Source of the DNA: Desulfotomaculaceae bacterium
GTDB lineage: Bacteria > Bacillota > Desulfotomaculia > Desulfotomaculales > Pelotomaculaceae
Assembly (NCBI GenBank): GCA_028709235.1
Contig: JAQVXL010000015.1
Location: 1-38,842, forward strand
Length of the DNA: 38,842 nucleotides
Direction of reading: 5' to 3'
Position numbers and translations under genes: made by a program. Of the stretch, positions 15,761 through 23,379 are shown in pieces. Position 1 is the stretch's first letter, and the number at the start of each line of letters is the position of its first letter. The notes below the pieces were generated by a model. It worked only from the letters and a program-made list of their open reading frames with translations. It was not told where the DNA came from and searched no databases.

Positions 15761-16714
15761 GTGAAAATAAAAATATGGAATCATACGGGAATCTCTAAAA
15801 ACACAGGACATAAGGCTGTCTACAGGTCATGGAAGATAAATACGGCTCAATTAAATAGTTTAAAAACCGGGTGTGATGAACAGGTTAATTACAAAAATAC
15901 CGGGGAAATACTCCTGGAACTAAACTCCCTGGTTGGCCTGCATGGTGTAAAAAAATTGATCGAAGAAATTTATTCTTATATAGAAATTCAGAAAATGAGG
16001 CAGAAAGAAAAGCTGGTTTCCGAGCCGCTGGGTCTTCACATGATATTCAAGGGCAATCCCGGCACCGGAAAAACCACAGTGGCCAGAATATTGGGCAAGC
16101 TTTTCAAGGAAGTCGGCGTGTTGCCTAAAGGGCACCTGGTTGAGGTTGAGAGAGCGGACCTAGTGGGTGAGTATATCGGCCACACAGCCCAGAAGACAAG
16201 GGACCAGATCAAAAGAGCTCTGGGTGGTATTTTGTTTATTGATGAAGCATATTCCCTGGCCAGGGGAGGAGATAAAGATTTTGGTAAAGAAGCAATTGAC
16301 GCGCTGGTAAAAGGAATGGAGGACCACCGGGACAGCCTGATCCTGATCTTAGCCGGTTATCAGGATGAGATGGACTGGTTTGTTGAAGCTAATCCCGGCC
16401 TGCGCTCACGATTCCCAATTCATATAACTTTTCCCGACTTCAGCAACAGAGAACTGCTGGCAATTGCCGATTTAATGCTTCAGCAGAGACAGTATTATCT
16501 TTCAAACGGCGCAAGGGAAGAATTCCGTTTTGTAATAGAAAAAGAGCACAAGCGGCATGAGCATAGCGGAAACGCCAGGCTTGTGCGAAACCTTATTGAG
16601 AGGGCGATCAGGCGTCAGGCGGTAAGGTTGCTACGAAAAGAAAGCGAGCTGAGCCGGATGGACCTGATGGCAATAAACAGGGAAGACCTTATAGGTGTCT
16701 CAGATCAAATTTAA
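15761..16714 (+). CDS. SpoVK-like AAA+ ATPase (stage V sporulation protein K family)
   Basis: This is a single-AAA+ protein of 317 residues of the CbxX/CfqX-SpoVK family. In Bacillus, SpoVK is needed for late spore maturation. Walker A (G-N-P-G-T-G-K-T-T) lies near residue 99, the pore/sensor region V-G-E-Y-I-G-H-T near 138, Walker B (I-L-F-I-D-E-A-Y-S-L) near 161 and the arginine finger region G-L-R-S-R-F near 217. About 60 N-terminal residues precede the ATPase and look poorly conserved. The start is GTG with a distant GAGGTGG, so the true start could be further downstream. Its position between hfq and a methionine gamma-lyase-like gene matches Bacillus spoVK-ynbB synteny. Confidence 0.85.
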   Translation: MKIKIWNHTGISKNTGHKAVYRSWKINTAQLNSLKTGCDEQVNYKNTGEILLELNSLVGLHGVKKLIEEIYSYIEIQKMRQKEKLVSEPLGLHMIFKGNPGTGKTTVARILGKLFKEVGVLPKGHLVEVERADLVGEYIGHTAQKTRDQIKRALGGILFIDEAYSLARGGDKDFGKEAIDALVKGMEDHRDSLILILAGYQDEMDWFVEANPGLRSRFPIHITFPDFSNRELLAIADLMLQQRQYYLSNGAREEFRFVIEKEHKRHEHSGNARLVRNLIERAIRRQAVRLLRKESELSRMDLMAINREDLIGVSDQI

Positions 16715-16758
16715 ACGAGTTGGATTATTTTAAAGCCATTATAAGGAGATCAATCTAT

Positions 16759-17994
16759 ATGAGTATTAGCCTAGAGACACTTGCTAAAGAAGTTGAACGC
16801 GGCGTTGAGCCCGTATACCGTCTAATTGATGAGAGAGCACTGTCTAACCATGCCAAAGTCCTAGCGGCATTTCACAAGGCCAGGGTAAGCGACTATCACC
16901 TTAAAGGTTCCACAGGATATGGTTATGGAGACAGCGGCAGGGATACCCTGGAAAAAATATACGCTGATATATTTCGCGCGGAAAAGGCCTTGGTGCGTGG
17001 TCAGATTGTATCGGGCACTCATGCGATAGCGCTTTGCCTGTATGGAGTATTGCGGCCAGGAGATGAACTGTTATCTGTCCAAGGGGAGCCGTATGACACA
17101 CTCGCTGAGATGATCGGTCTCAGGGGTAAAACGAGCGGTTCCCTCAAAGATATCGGCGTTATTTACAGGCAGGTTGAATTAACCAACGAAGGCAACCTGG
17201 ATTTTTTACGTCTGGGACAGGCTTTAAGCCCTAAAACAAAGATGGTGTTGCTGCAGCGCTCAGCAGGCTACCGCTGGGGTGCATCCCTGGGGATAGATAA
17301 GTTAAGAGAAGCAATTAAATTCATCAAAGAAAGAAGGCCCGATGCAGTAATATTTGTTGATAACTGTTATGGAGAATTTGTGGAATTAGAAGAACCCGTT
17401 GAAGCCGGCGCCGACCTGGTAGCTGGGTCTTTGATCAAAAATCCGGGAGGTGGTTTAGCGCCGACCGGCGGCTACGTCGTGGGGCAGGAGAAGTTTGTGG
17501 ATATGGCTGCCTCCCGTTGGAGCGCTCCAGGTATCGGAGCGGAAGTCGGCCCTTCTGGTGACATTCAAAGACTGCTCTACCAGGGTTTATTTCTAGCTCC
17601 CCATGTTGTTTCCGAAGCGCTTAAAGGGGCTGTATTTGCTTCCATGTTTTTCGAAAAGCTTGGTTATAAGGTTTTGCCAGGATATAGTGACCATAGGAGT
17701 GACATTGTTCAGGCCATAATGCTGGGTACGCCGGAGCGGATGATGGCCTTCTGCCGCGGTCTACAGAAAGGCTCTCCCGTCGATTCGCACGTAATGCCAG
17801 TACCGGACGATATGCCGGGCTACGGTGATCCGGTGATAATGGCAGCCGGCACCTTCATACAGGGGGCTTCGTTAGAATTAAGCGCGGATGGTCCTATACG
17901 TCCGCCGTACGCTGTTTACCTGCAGGGCGGGCTGTCCAAGGAATATATTAAACTGGCTCTACTCTCAGCTGCACATGAATTATTACGATTTTAG
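16759..17994 (+). CDS. Methionine gamma-lyase-like PLP enzyme (YnbB / aluminium resistance family)
   Basis: This 411-residue protein belongs to the fold-type I PLP enzymes annotated as aluminium resistance protein or methionine gamma-lyase family (Bacillus YnbB). The PLP-binding lysine is probably in D-L-V-A-G-S-L-I-K-N-P-G-G-G near residue 230. V-F-V-D-N-C-Y-G-E-F, about 25 residues earlier, carries the cofactor-binding Asp. G-T-H-A-I-A near residue 85 forms the phosphate-binding region. The frame begins at 16720, but AAGGAG precedes ATG 16759, which I use. The true reaction is not well established for the family; sulfur amino acid cleavage is inferred from homology. Confidence 0.85.
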   Translation: MSISLETLAKEVERGVEPVYRLIDERALSNHAKVLAAFHKARVSDYHLKGSTGYGYGDSGRDTLEKIYADIFRAEKALVRGQIVSGTHAIALCLYGVLRPGDELLSVQGEPYDTLAEMIGLRGKTSGSLKDIGVIYRQVELTNEGNLDFLRLGQALSPKTKMVLLQRSAGYRWGASLGIDKLREAIKFIKERRPDAVIFVDNCYGEFVELEEPVEAGADLVAGSLIKNPGGGLAPTGGYVVGQEKFVDMAASRWSAPGIGAEVGPSGDIQRLLYQGLFLAPHVVSEALKGAVFASMFFEKLGYKVLPGYSDHRSDIVQAIMLGTPERMMAFCRGLQKGSPVDSHVMPVPDDMPGYGDPVIMAAGTFIQGASLELSADGPIRPPYAVYLQGGLSKEYIKLALLSAAHELLRF

Positions 17995-18020
17995 ATTTTA
18001 GAAATATTAAAATTTAGAAG

Positions 18021-18064
18021 GTATCATGAGATACATGGCGAAGTTTTTAAAAAAGCCTTAAGGC
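18021..18064. promoter_or_regulatory. Two short palindromes upstream of the LysR gene
   Basis: GTATC-ATGA-GATAC (18021-18034) and the ten-base palindrome GCCTTAAGGC (18055-18064) lie in the 80-base gap before the LysR-type regulator. LysR proteins often bind dyads near their own promoter, so the first is a candidate autoregulatory site. The second overlaps the ribosome binding region (AAGGCGG). Confidence 0.25.
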
Positions 18065-18074
18065 GGTGTAACCT

Positions 18075-18989
18075 GTGAATTTTAAACAGCTGGAGGCATT
18101 TATCTGGGTTGCAGAACTGCAGAGCTTTACAAAAGCATCCCGCCAGCTATATATGAGTCAACCGGCTGTCAGCTTTCAGATTAAGGCACTGGAAGAAGAC
18201 CTGCAGGTTTCTTTGTTTCAAAGAGGCGACAAAAAGGTAATGCTTACGGAGGCAGGCAATCTGTTATATCCAGAAGCAAAACAGTTGCTCAGGCATTATA
18301 ACCGGATCAAGGCGGGACTGGATGATATAAAGGGACTAAAAACCGGCCAACTGGTTGTAGGCTCCAGCACGATACCGGGTGAATACCTGCTACCTATCAT
18401 GATTGGTGGCTTTAAAGAAAAATATCCGGGTATAAAAATTACTCTCAAAGTGGCGGGAAGCGGTCAGGTCGGACGCTGGGTACGTGAAAGGGAAATCGAT
18501 TTTGGCATAATTGGAGCTCCGGTTGAATGGGGGGAGACCGAATGCGTGTCCTGGCTCAAGGATTATCTTGTTTTAATTGTACACCCATCTCATCCGTGGG
18601 CTGAAGCAAGTAAAGTATGTTTGGACGACCTGAAAAACGAAACAATTATTTCGCGGGAAAAAGGTTCTGGTACACGACGGACTTTAGAGCGGAAGTTTGC
18701 TGAACAAAATATATCCCTTGACAAACTGTCGATCGGCATGGAATTGGGCAGTACAAGGGCGGTCATAACCGCAGTTGAGGCAAAATTGGGATTTAGCATT
18801 GTGTCAAAGTACGCGGTCTCGGAAGCTTTAAGCCTGGGAAAGGTTAAGGAAGTAAAGCTTGAAGGTGTCGATATGAGCCGTTACCTTTACCAGATAAGAC
18901 ACAAACAGGGCATGGGAGGTTATGCGCTGGAGGCATTTATTTCATATATCAACGACAAAGAAAACCAGCTGAAATTTACCGAAATTTAA
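18075..18989 (+). CDS. LysR-family transcriptional regulator
   Basis: This is a 304-residue LysR-type regulator. Residues 1-60 hold the winged helix-turn-helix (F-K-Q-L-E-A-F, S-F-T-K-A-S-R-Q-L-Y-M-S-Q-P-A-V-S-F-Q-I-K-A-L-E). Residues 90-290 form the periplasmic-binding-protein-like effector domain, starting L-V-V-G-S-S-T-I-P-G-E-Y and including S-R-E-K-G-S-G-T-R. It resembles the CysL/CbbR-type subgroup and the regulators called selenium-metabolism-associated in clostridia, but no effector can be assigned. The start is GTG behind AAGGCGG. It is transcribed toward lexA, and a bidirectional terminator-like hairpin lies between them. Confidence 0.88.
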   Translation: MNFKQLEAFIWVAELQSFTKASRQLYMSQPAVSFQIKALEEDLQVSLFQRGDKKVMLTEAGNLLYPEAKQLLRHYNRIKAGLDDIKGLKTGQLVVGSSTIPGEYLLPIMIGGFKEKYPGIKITLKVAGSGQVGRWVREREIDFGIIGAPVEWGETECVSWLKDYLVLIVHPSHPWAEASKVCLDDLKNETIISREKGSGTRRTLERKFAEQNISLDKLSIGMELGSTRAVITAVEAKLGFSIVSKYAVSEALSLGKVKEVKLEGVDMSRYLYQIRHKQGMGGYALEAFISYINDKENQLKFTEI

Positions 18990-19031
18990 TTTCATAATTT
19001 TTTTGTGCGCAATAATGTTCAATTTAAAAAT

Positions 19032-19064
19032 AAAAATAGCCGTCTTTTGGGACTGTTATTTTTT
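19032..19064. terminator. Possible bidirectional terminator between LysR gene and lexA
   Basis: AAAAATAGCCGTC (19032-19044) can fold with GACTGTTATTTTT (19051-19063) over a six-base loop, with one internal mismatch and one G-U pair. The stem is flanked by A-rich and T-rich sequence, so it can end transcripts from both sides. Confidence 0.45.
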
Positions 19065-19136
19065 CTATATTTTGCATGTGTTTTTGTGCTTGACGAGAAG
19101 CTTTCGGTTCAAATGCAAAGTAAAAGCGGACAAAGA

Positions 19137-19223
19137 GAACGATTTAAGAATTATTAATGAATTTTTCTTACAAGTCCAATTACCTTACCAATGATTTTCA
19201 AATCAGTTGCATAAATCGGTTCC
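19137..19223. repeat. Left direct repeat: duplicated 3' end of lexA
   Basis: These 87 bases are identical to 20580-20666. They contain the last 22 codons of lexA, its stop and the following bases. Just outside, 19128-19136 also matches 20571-20579 at 7 of 9 positions. This copy is a dead fragment separated from lexA by the inserted element and is read as the tail of the transposase remnant. Confidence 0.95.
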
Positions 19224-20580
19224 CCTGACTTGACCGAATTAGTGCATACTTTTACCGGATGACAATCTCTTGATAAGCGACGAAGCCGCATCTGGAATTC
19301 CGGCTTTAGTTCAAACGTATCACTTCCAACCGAAACGAGACCGGTGCGGACGGGTTCAAGCGTTCTGACGAACTTCTTCTGGCCTTTAGGTCTGACTTCG
19401 ACATGCGGAAAGATTTTTCTACCTGGGAACAGCTGGTGGTACGCGTCAATCACCTGTTGCGCCGGGATGCCCAGGTCTGTGATGTAGCCTTTGATGCCGG
19501 CCCGGCGGCGGGCCTTCTCAACAAGCGCAAGGTTGGTCCCCCTTTTGTCGCCCGTGATTTTCAGGAACCTGTTCCGCTTGATGTCTGCCTTCTTGTCGAT
19601 AATCTTCTGCGCCTTCGCCACCGTTTTGTCGATGTTCGATAAGTCGAGCGCGGCCCGTTTCCGGCGATACTGGAAAATTTCTCGGCGTTTTGTGCGCTTG
19701 CCGTCGATTGTGACGGTCTTGCGCGACTCGAAGATCTGGCCGTCCTCGAAATCTTCGTCTCCCGACAGGTGCGCCTCAATTTCATACGGCGTCTTTGCGA
19801 GTTTCGACCCGATGATGTAGTGATACCCGAGACGCTCGAGAACCTCGATGTTCCCTGCGGAAAGCATGGCGGCGTCAGCAGTGACCGTGATGCCGGAAAG
19901 CCCGTGGCGCTCCTTGAAACCCGCGAGCACCGGAACAATCGTCTTGAATTCAGCGCGGTTGCCCTCGAAGCTCTGGATTTCGAGCGGGAAGCCCGACCTG
20001 TCGACCAACAGTCAAACCGTGATCTGCGGCTCGAGCCTGCGCTCTTTCGAAAGCCCCGGCTTCCTGTATTCGTCTTCTTTCTGTATCTCGAAATACAGCG
20101 TGGCCACGTCGTAGAGGACAAGCGTCAGCGCGGCCTTGGCGGTTTGCTTAAAGCACATGCCGCTGACGGCGTCCCTGTATCTGTTGTCGACGATCCGTTT
20201 CAAGCAGCGATGGATGGACGTGTTGGACGACGCGTCAAGACCCAGTCCGTCAAGGATGCGGATCGTGTCGAGCTTGGAGGCCGGCTCGATGATCCTCGCC
20301 AGGACGAGTTGCCTGAAAACAGGGTCGTCTACCGCGTTAAACCCGAGCGTGTCGTATACGCCGTTCAGTACGTCCCATAGCAGCCCCGAATACGACCTCC
20401 GAAGCCGCGCCTCCTTGTCGTTTTGTTTCGTAAGGTCAAAATCAAGGGATAATTGGCCTTCATGCATCTTCACGTGGGCCAAGGCACAGAGAAGCTTGAG
20501 TTGGCGTCGTTATGCGCCGTCCCGATGTGCACGATACAGGTACGCTCACGCCCGCGTTTGTACTCGATCTGGACAGAGGG
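19223..20580 (-). mobile_element. Decayed IS1634-like (IS4-superfamily) insertion sequence
   Basis: A 1.36-kb GC-rich segment unlike its AT-rich surroundings lies exactly between two identical 87-base direct repeats. It encodes a broken DDE transposase on the minus strand. Both ends begin CCCT when read inward, followed by a weak partial match, so short imperfect terminal inverted repeats are possible. IS1634-family elements (IS1634, IS1549) are known for very long, variable target duplications, which fits an 85-87 base duplication. The element is shorter than a full-length family member because the transposase carries a deletion. Only one copy is seen in this window. Confidence 0.75.
19224..20580 (-). 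pseudogene. IS1634-like transposase remnant
   Basis: The coding pieces are recognisable but broken in several places. The N-terminus (20513-20580) reads V-Q-I-E-Y-K-R-G-R-E-R-T-C-I-V-H-I-G-T-A with no start codon. A frameshift lies near 20500-20512. The next piece (20482 to 20012) runs to an in-frame TGA at 20012-20014, where a Gly codon would fit (I-T-V-stop-L-L-V-D-R-S-G-F-P). The third piece contains the V-T-A-D-A catalytic Asp region and G-Y-I-T-D. An extra C near 19425-19427 then shifts frame: the other frame reads V-E-K-S-F-R-M-S-K-S-D-L-K-A-R, the catalytic Glu signature. About 60 residues after that are missing (near 19376-19383). There is no own stop codon; the frame runs into the duplicated lexA tail and ends at 19154. 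Confidence 0.8.
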
Positions 20581-20666
20581 AACGATTTAAGAATTATTAA
20601 TGAATTTTTCTTACAAGTCCAATTACCTTACCAATGATTTTCAAATCAGTTGCATAAATCGGTTCC
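20580..20666. repeat. Right direct repeat: functional 3' end of lexA
   Basis: Identical to 19137-19223. Here the repeat is continuous with lexA and supplies its last 22 codons and stop (20597-20599). Depending on whether one C/G pair is assigned to the element ends, the duplication is 85-87 bases. Confidence 0.95.
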
Positions 20667-21211
20667 ATCTGACAGTTTTCCGGCTGGAGTCTGACTCTAC
20701 TTTTTTCTCTGAAAAACCTCTTGACAGTTGCTTCCTCATCAGCAAGCAGTGCAACAACAATATCGCCGTTATTTACATCATTCTGACATCTGACGACAAC
20801 CATGTCTTCATCGAGTATGCCCGCCTCAATCATACTGTCCCCCCGTACAGTAAGCATGAAAAATTCGCCTATACCGGTAAAGTGAGTGGGGAGGGGGAAA
20901 ATGCCCTCCCTATTTTCAACCGCCAGAATAGGCATACCTGCTGCAACCCTGCCCAGCAGCGGCACATTAACGAATTCGACTTGATCCTCTTCAATGTTGT
21001 CAAGGACTTCCATCGCCCTTGGTTTTGCGGCGTCACGCCTCAGATAACCTTTGGCCTCAAGTTTTTTCAAATAACCATGGACAGTAGAGCTGGAACTTAA
21101 ACCAACTGCCTGACCAATCTCTCGTACAGAGGGAGGGTAGCCTTTCTGCTTGATATTTTTCTTTATGACCGCCAGGATGGCCGCCTGCTTGGGTGTGAGA
21201 TCAGAGTCCAT
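20597..21211 (-). CDS. lexA: SOS repressor LexA
   Basis: LexA represses SOS genes until RecA filaments stimulate its self-cleavage. The 204-residue protein is complete. The N-terminal winged helix-turn-helix spans residues 1-65 ([18 protein letters not shown]). The Ala91-Gly92 cleavage site lies in G-R-V-A-A-G-M-P, and the catalytic dyad is Ser126 (R-G-D-S-M) and Lys164 (A-T-V-K-R). The frame extends to 21277, but ATG 21209-21211 gives the family N-terminus. The IS1634-like element lies directly downstream, and the last 22 codons belong to the direct repeat. A LexA-type operator overlaps its promoter. Confidence 0.96.
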   Translation of the reverse strand: MDSDLTPKQAAILAVIKKNIKQKGYPPSVREIGQAVGLSSSSTVHGYLKKLEAKGYLRRDAAKPRAMEVLDNIEEDQVEFVNVPLLGRVAAGMPILAVENREGIFPLPTHFTGIGEFFMLTVRGDSMIEAGILDEDMVVVRCQNDVNNGDIVVALLADEEATVKRFFREKSRVRLQPENCQMEPIYATDLKIIGKVIGLVRKIH

Positions 21212-21245
21212 TTTGCACCAACCTTTACAACTATATTTATATAAA

Positions 21246-21284
21246 ATTATAACACAAAATAAACTAAATAGAAACACTTGTTCG
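21246..21284 (-). promoter_or_regulatory. lexA promoter with overlapping LexA operator
   Basis: On the minus strand a perfect TATAAT lies at 21246-21251. GAAACACTTGTTCG (plus strand, 21271-21284) fits the Gram-positive LexA box CGAAC-N4-GTTCG with one perfect half and three of five matches in the other. It covers the expected -35 region, so LexA should repress its own gene. Confidence 0.55.
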
Positions 21285-21385
21285 CAATTTTTATATTTAG
21301 CAATTTTTAATTATTAGAAGGATGAAATTCTAGAACGTCGAAATACAAATTATGATAGCATTGCATGAGGTAGGTAGGGTAAATA

Positions 21386-23092
21386 ATGAGAGTAATCAGA
21401 GTCGCTATTGCCGGTGCTGGTGAAGACGGTTACAAAGCGTACCGAATGTTGAAAGAAATTAAAGAAGTGTCTATAGCCGGCATTGCCGACAAAGACCACA
21501 CGGCACCCGGCATTATTACTGCTAAAAGTGAAGGCGTTTTCGTTGCGGAGGATATAAATATTCTCCTGAAAAAACCGGATCTGGATGTTATAATAGATGC
21601 AACATCCTCACCAGCGGATCTTGATTTTATACTACAAAATAAAAAATACAATACAGCAATAATGGAAGCCAAAGCCGCAAATTTAATAATTTCCATACTG
21701 AGAGAGAAGAAAGAAGAACTGCTCGAAATTAAGAGTATTAAGAGCCAGCTTTCGGCTATTCTCGATTCAGTCCAGGAAGCTATAGAAGTTGCTGATATAA
21801 ATGGGAACATAAAATTTGTAAACCCTGCTTTCTCCAAGATAACCGGCATACCTGAAGATAAAAGGATTAACCAGAATATTTTTGAAGCATCTCCTGATGG
21901 AGCGCTAGCAACGGTTTTGAAAACCGGAAAACTGGTATTCGGGCAAAGGACAAAAGTAGGCGGCAGCAACGCTGAGGTTGTCTCCAACGCGGCGCCGATT
22001 ATTGTTGACGGGGCTATGGACGGCGCTGTCGTAGTGTTTCAGCATTTTACAGATGTGATGAACCTGATGGAGGAACTGAAGAAGAGCACCAGCATTATTG
22101 AAAATCTTACAGATAAACTGGGGCAAGTAACAACCAGCAAATATACGTTCGATAATATTCTAGGGAGCAGTTTGGAAATAAAAAGATGTATTGACCTGGC
22201 GGAAAGATCTGCCCGCAGTAACACAACTGTCCTAATCCAGGGTGAAAGCGGAACGGGGAAGGAATTGTTCGCCCATGCCATTCACTCATCATCGATGCGG
22301 CGGGAGAATCCGTTTATTAAGGTTAACTGCGCCGCTATACCTGAGACGCTACTGGAAAGTGAGTTTTTCGGTTATGAAAAGGGAGCCTTTACCGGCGCGG
22401 TTAAATCAAAAATAGGTAAATTTGAACTGGCTCACAGCGGCTCGATATTTCTTGACGAAATAGGCGATATGAATCTGAACCTGCAGGGAAAACTCCTGCG
22501 GGTACTGCAGGAGATGGAGTTTGAACGCGTGGGCGGCACACAAACGACAAAAGTCGATGTAAGGGTCATAGCAGCGACCAACCGCAATCTGCGTGAATTA
22601 ATACGCCTGGGCAAGTTCAGGGAAGACCTTTTTTATCGGTTGAATGTCGTTGAAATAACAGTACCGCCGCTTAGAGTGCGCAAGGAAGACTTGCCTGTTC
22701 TTTTAGATAACCTTATTGTAAAATTAAACAGAAAACTAGGCAAAAAAGTTAAACGTGTAGATAGTAAAGCTATAGAATTGCTGGTGAATTATGATTGGCC
22801 GGGAAATATTCGCGAACTTGAAAACATGATCGAAAGAATTATGGTGACTATGGATGAGGAGGTTATAACCAAGAAAACCATGGTCATGCATACCAGCCAG
22901 TTTAAAATAATAACTCACGAACCGGATCTAGACCTGCTGCCTCTGGATCAAATGGAAGAAAGGATGGTTAAAAAAGCCCTGGCTAAATATGGCAATACAG
23001 TGGAAGGCAAAAAACGCGCTTCGCAGGCCCTCAATATCTCTTTGGCAACACTCTACAACAAACTTAAAAAATATAACCCTGAAAATATATAA
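21386..23092 (+). CDS. Sigma-54-dependent activator with Rossmann-like, PAS, AAA+ and HTH domains
   Basis: This 568-residue enhancer-binding protein probably controls the propionate operon that follows. Residues 1-100 look like a dinucleotide-binding Rossmann domain (V-A-I-A-G-A-G-E-D-G-Y, then D-V-I-I-D-A-T-S), as in acetaldehyde or homoserine dehydrogenases. Residues 120-230 form a PAS domain (A-I-L-D-S-V-Q-E-A-I-E-V-A-D). Residues 255-490 are the AAA+ domain with Walker A G-E-S-G-T-G-K-E, the sigma-54 contact loop G-A-F-T-G-A and Walker B I-F-L-D-E-I-G-D. The C-terminus is a Fis-type HTH (A-S-Q-A-L-N-I-S-L-A-T-L-Y-N-K-L). The start ATG has AGGTAGG upstream. It lacks a receiver domain, so it senses a ligand or redox state directly. 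Confidence 0.9.
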   Translation: MRVIRVAIAGAGEDGYKAYRMLKEIKEVSIAGIADKDHTAPGIITAKSEGVFVAEDINILLKKPDLDVIIDATSSPADLDFILQNKKYNTAIMEAKAANLIISILREKKEELLEIKSIKSQLSAILDSVQEAIEVADINGNIKFVNPAFSKITGIPEDKRINQNIFEASPDGALATVLKTGKLVFGQRTKVGGSNAEVVSNAAPIIVDGAMDGAVVVFQHFTDVMNLMEELKKSTSIIENLTDKLGQVTTSKYTFDNILGSSLEIKRCIDLAERSARSNTTVLIQGESGTGKELFAHAIHSSSMRRENPFIKVNCAAIPETLLESEFFGYEKGAFTGAVKSKIGKFELAHSGSIFLDEIGDMNLNLQGKLLRVLQEMEFERVGGTQTTKVDVRVIAATNRNLRELIRLGKFREDLFYRLNVVEITVPPLRVRKEDLPVLLDNLIVKLNRKLGKKVKRVDSKAIELLVNYDWPGNIRELENMIERIMVTMDEEVITKKTMVMHTSQFKIITHEPDLDLLPLDQMEERMVKKALAKYGNTVEGKKRASQALNISLATLYNKLKKYNPENI

Positions 23093-23100
23093 AATTAGAA

Positions 23101-23136
23101 CTTTATAAAATTTAGAAAATTTATAAAGTTTAGAAA
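23101..23136. promoter_or_regulatory. Dyad and direct repeat, candidate activator binding site
   Basis: CTTTATAAA (23101-23109) and TTTATAAAG (23120-23128) form a perfect nine-base inverted repeat. TTTATAAAATTTAGAAA (23102-23118) also recurs at 23120-23136 with one mismatch. It lies about 190-215 bases upstream of the sigma-54 promoter, a usual distance for an enhancer. It also follows the regulator stop directly, and AT-rich repeats can arise by chance. Confidence 0.4.
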
Positions 23137-23161
23137 CATCAGCAGTGCCGTGGTCTGAGAC

Positions 23162-23198
23162 ATACCATGTTTTTAATAATTAGAATATGGTATTTTTT
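23162..23198 (+). terminator. Likely terminator after the activator gene
   Basis: ATACCAT (23162-23168) pairs with ATGGTAT (23187-23193) and is followed by TTTTT. The stem is AT-rich with an 18-base loop, so strength is modest. The same dyad could be a protein-binding site. Confidence 0.45.
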
Positions 23199-23316
23199 AT
23201 TGCCATCATTTGGGAATTAGCAAACAACATGGATTAACTTTAATAAATCAGCATTATTGCTACTTATGCTGAGGTTTACACTAAAATAACCCGCCATATG
23301 TAACGAGCAATGTTGA

Positions 23317-23332
23317 TGGTACAGATCTTGCA
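23317..23332 (+). promoter_or_regulatory. Sigma-54 (-24/-12) promoter of the propionate operon
   Basis: TGGTAC-AGATC-TTGCA matches the sigma-54 consensus TGGCAC-N5-TTGCA at all but one fixed position, with the invariant GG and GC at the correct spacing. Transcription would begin near 23343, upstream of the GGGGGG ribosome binding site of the first fumarase gene. A sigma-54 activator gene lies immediately upstream. Confidence 0.8.
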
Positions 23333-23379
23333 TGTATATATTTAATTGTGAACAACACTTAGCAAAGGGGGGAATAAAA

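Noticed and set aside
17995-18074. Riboswitch or RNA gene in the gap before the LysR gene
   Set aside because: Only short palindromes are present; the gap is too small for a known riboswitch and I see no conserved core.
19003-19194. Plus-strand 63-codon frame after the LysR gene
   Set aside because: It crosses the terminator-like hairpin and runs into the duplicated lexA tail on the opposite strand; no ribosome binding site.
20012-20014. In-frame TGA in the transposase as a recoded codon
   Set aside because: No selenocysteine-type context, and the gene carries several other lesions, so a nonsense mutation replacing Gly is simpler.
19769-20380. Long plus-strand frame of 203 codons within the inserted element
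   Set aside because: A by-product of the GC-rich transposase sequence on the other strand; its translation has no protein-like motif.
20600-21100. Plus-strand 166-codon frame over lexA
   Set aside because: Antisense shadow of the complete lexA gene.
21360-21375. TTGCA motif upstream of the activator gene as a sigma-54 promoter
   Set aside because: No GG element at the required distance.
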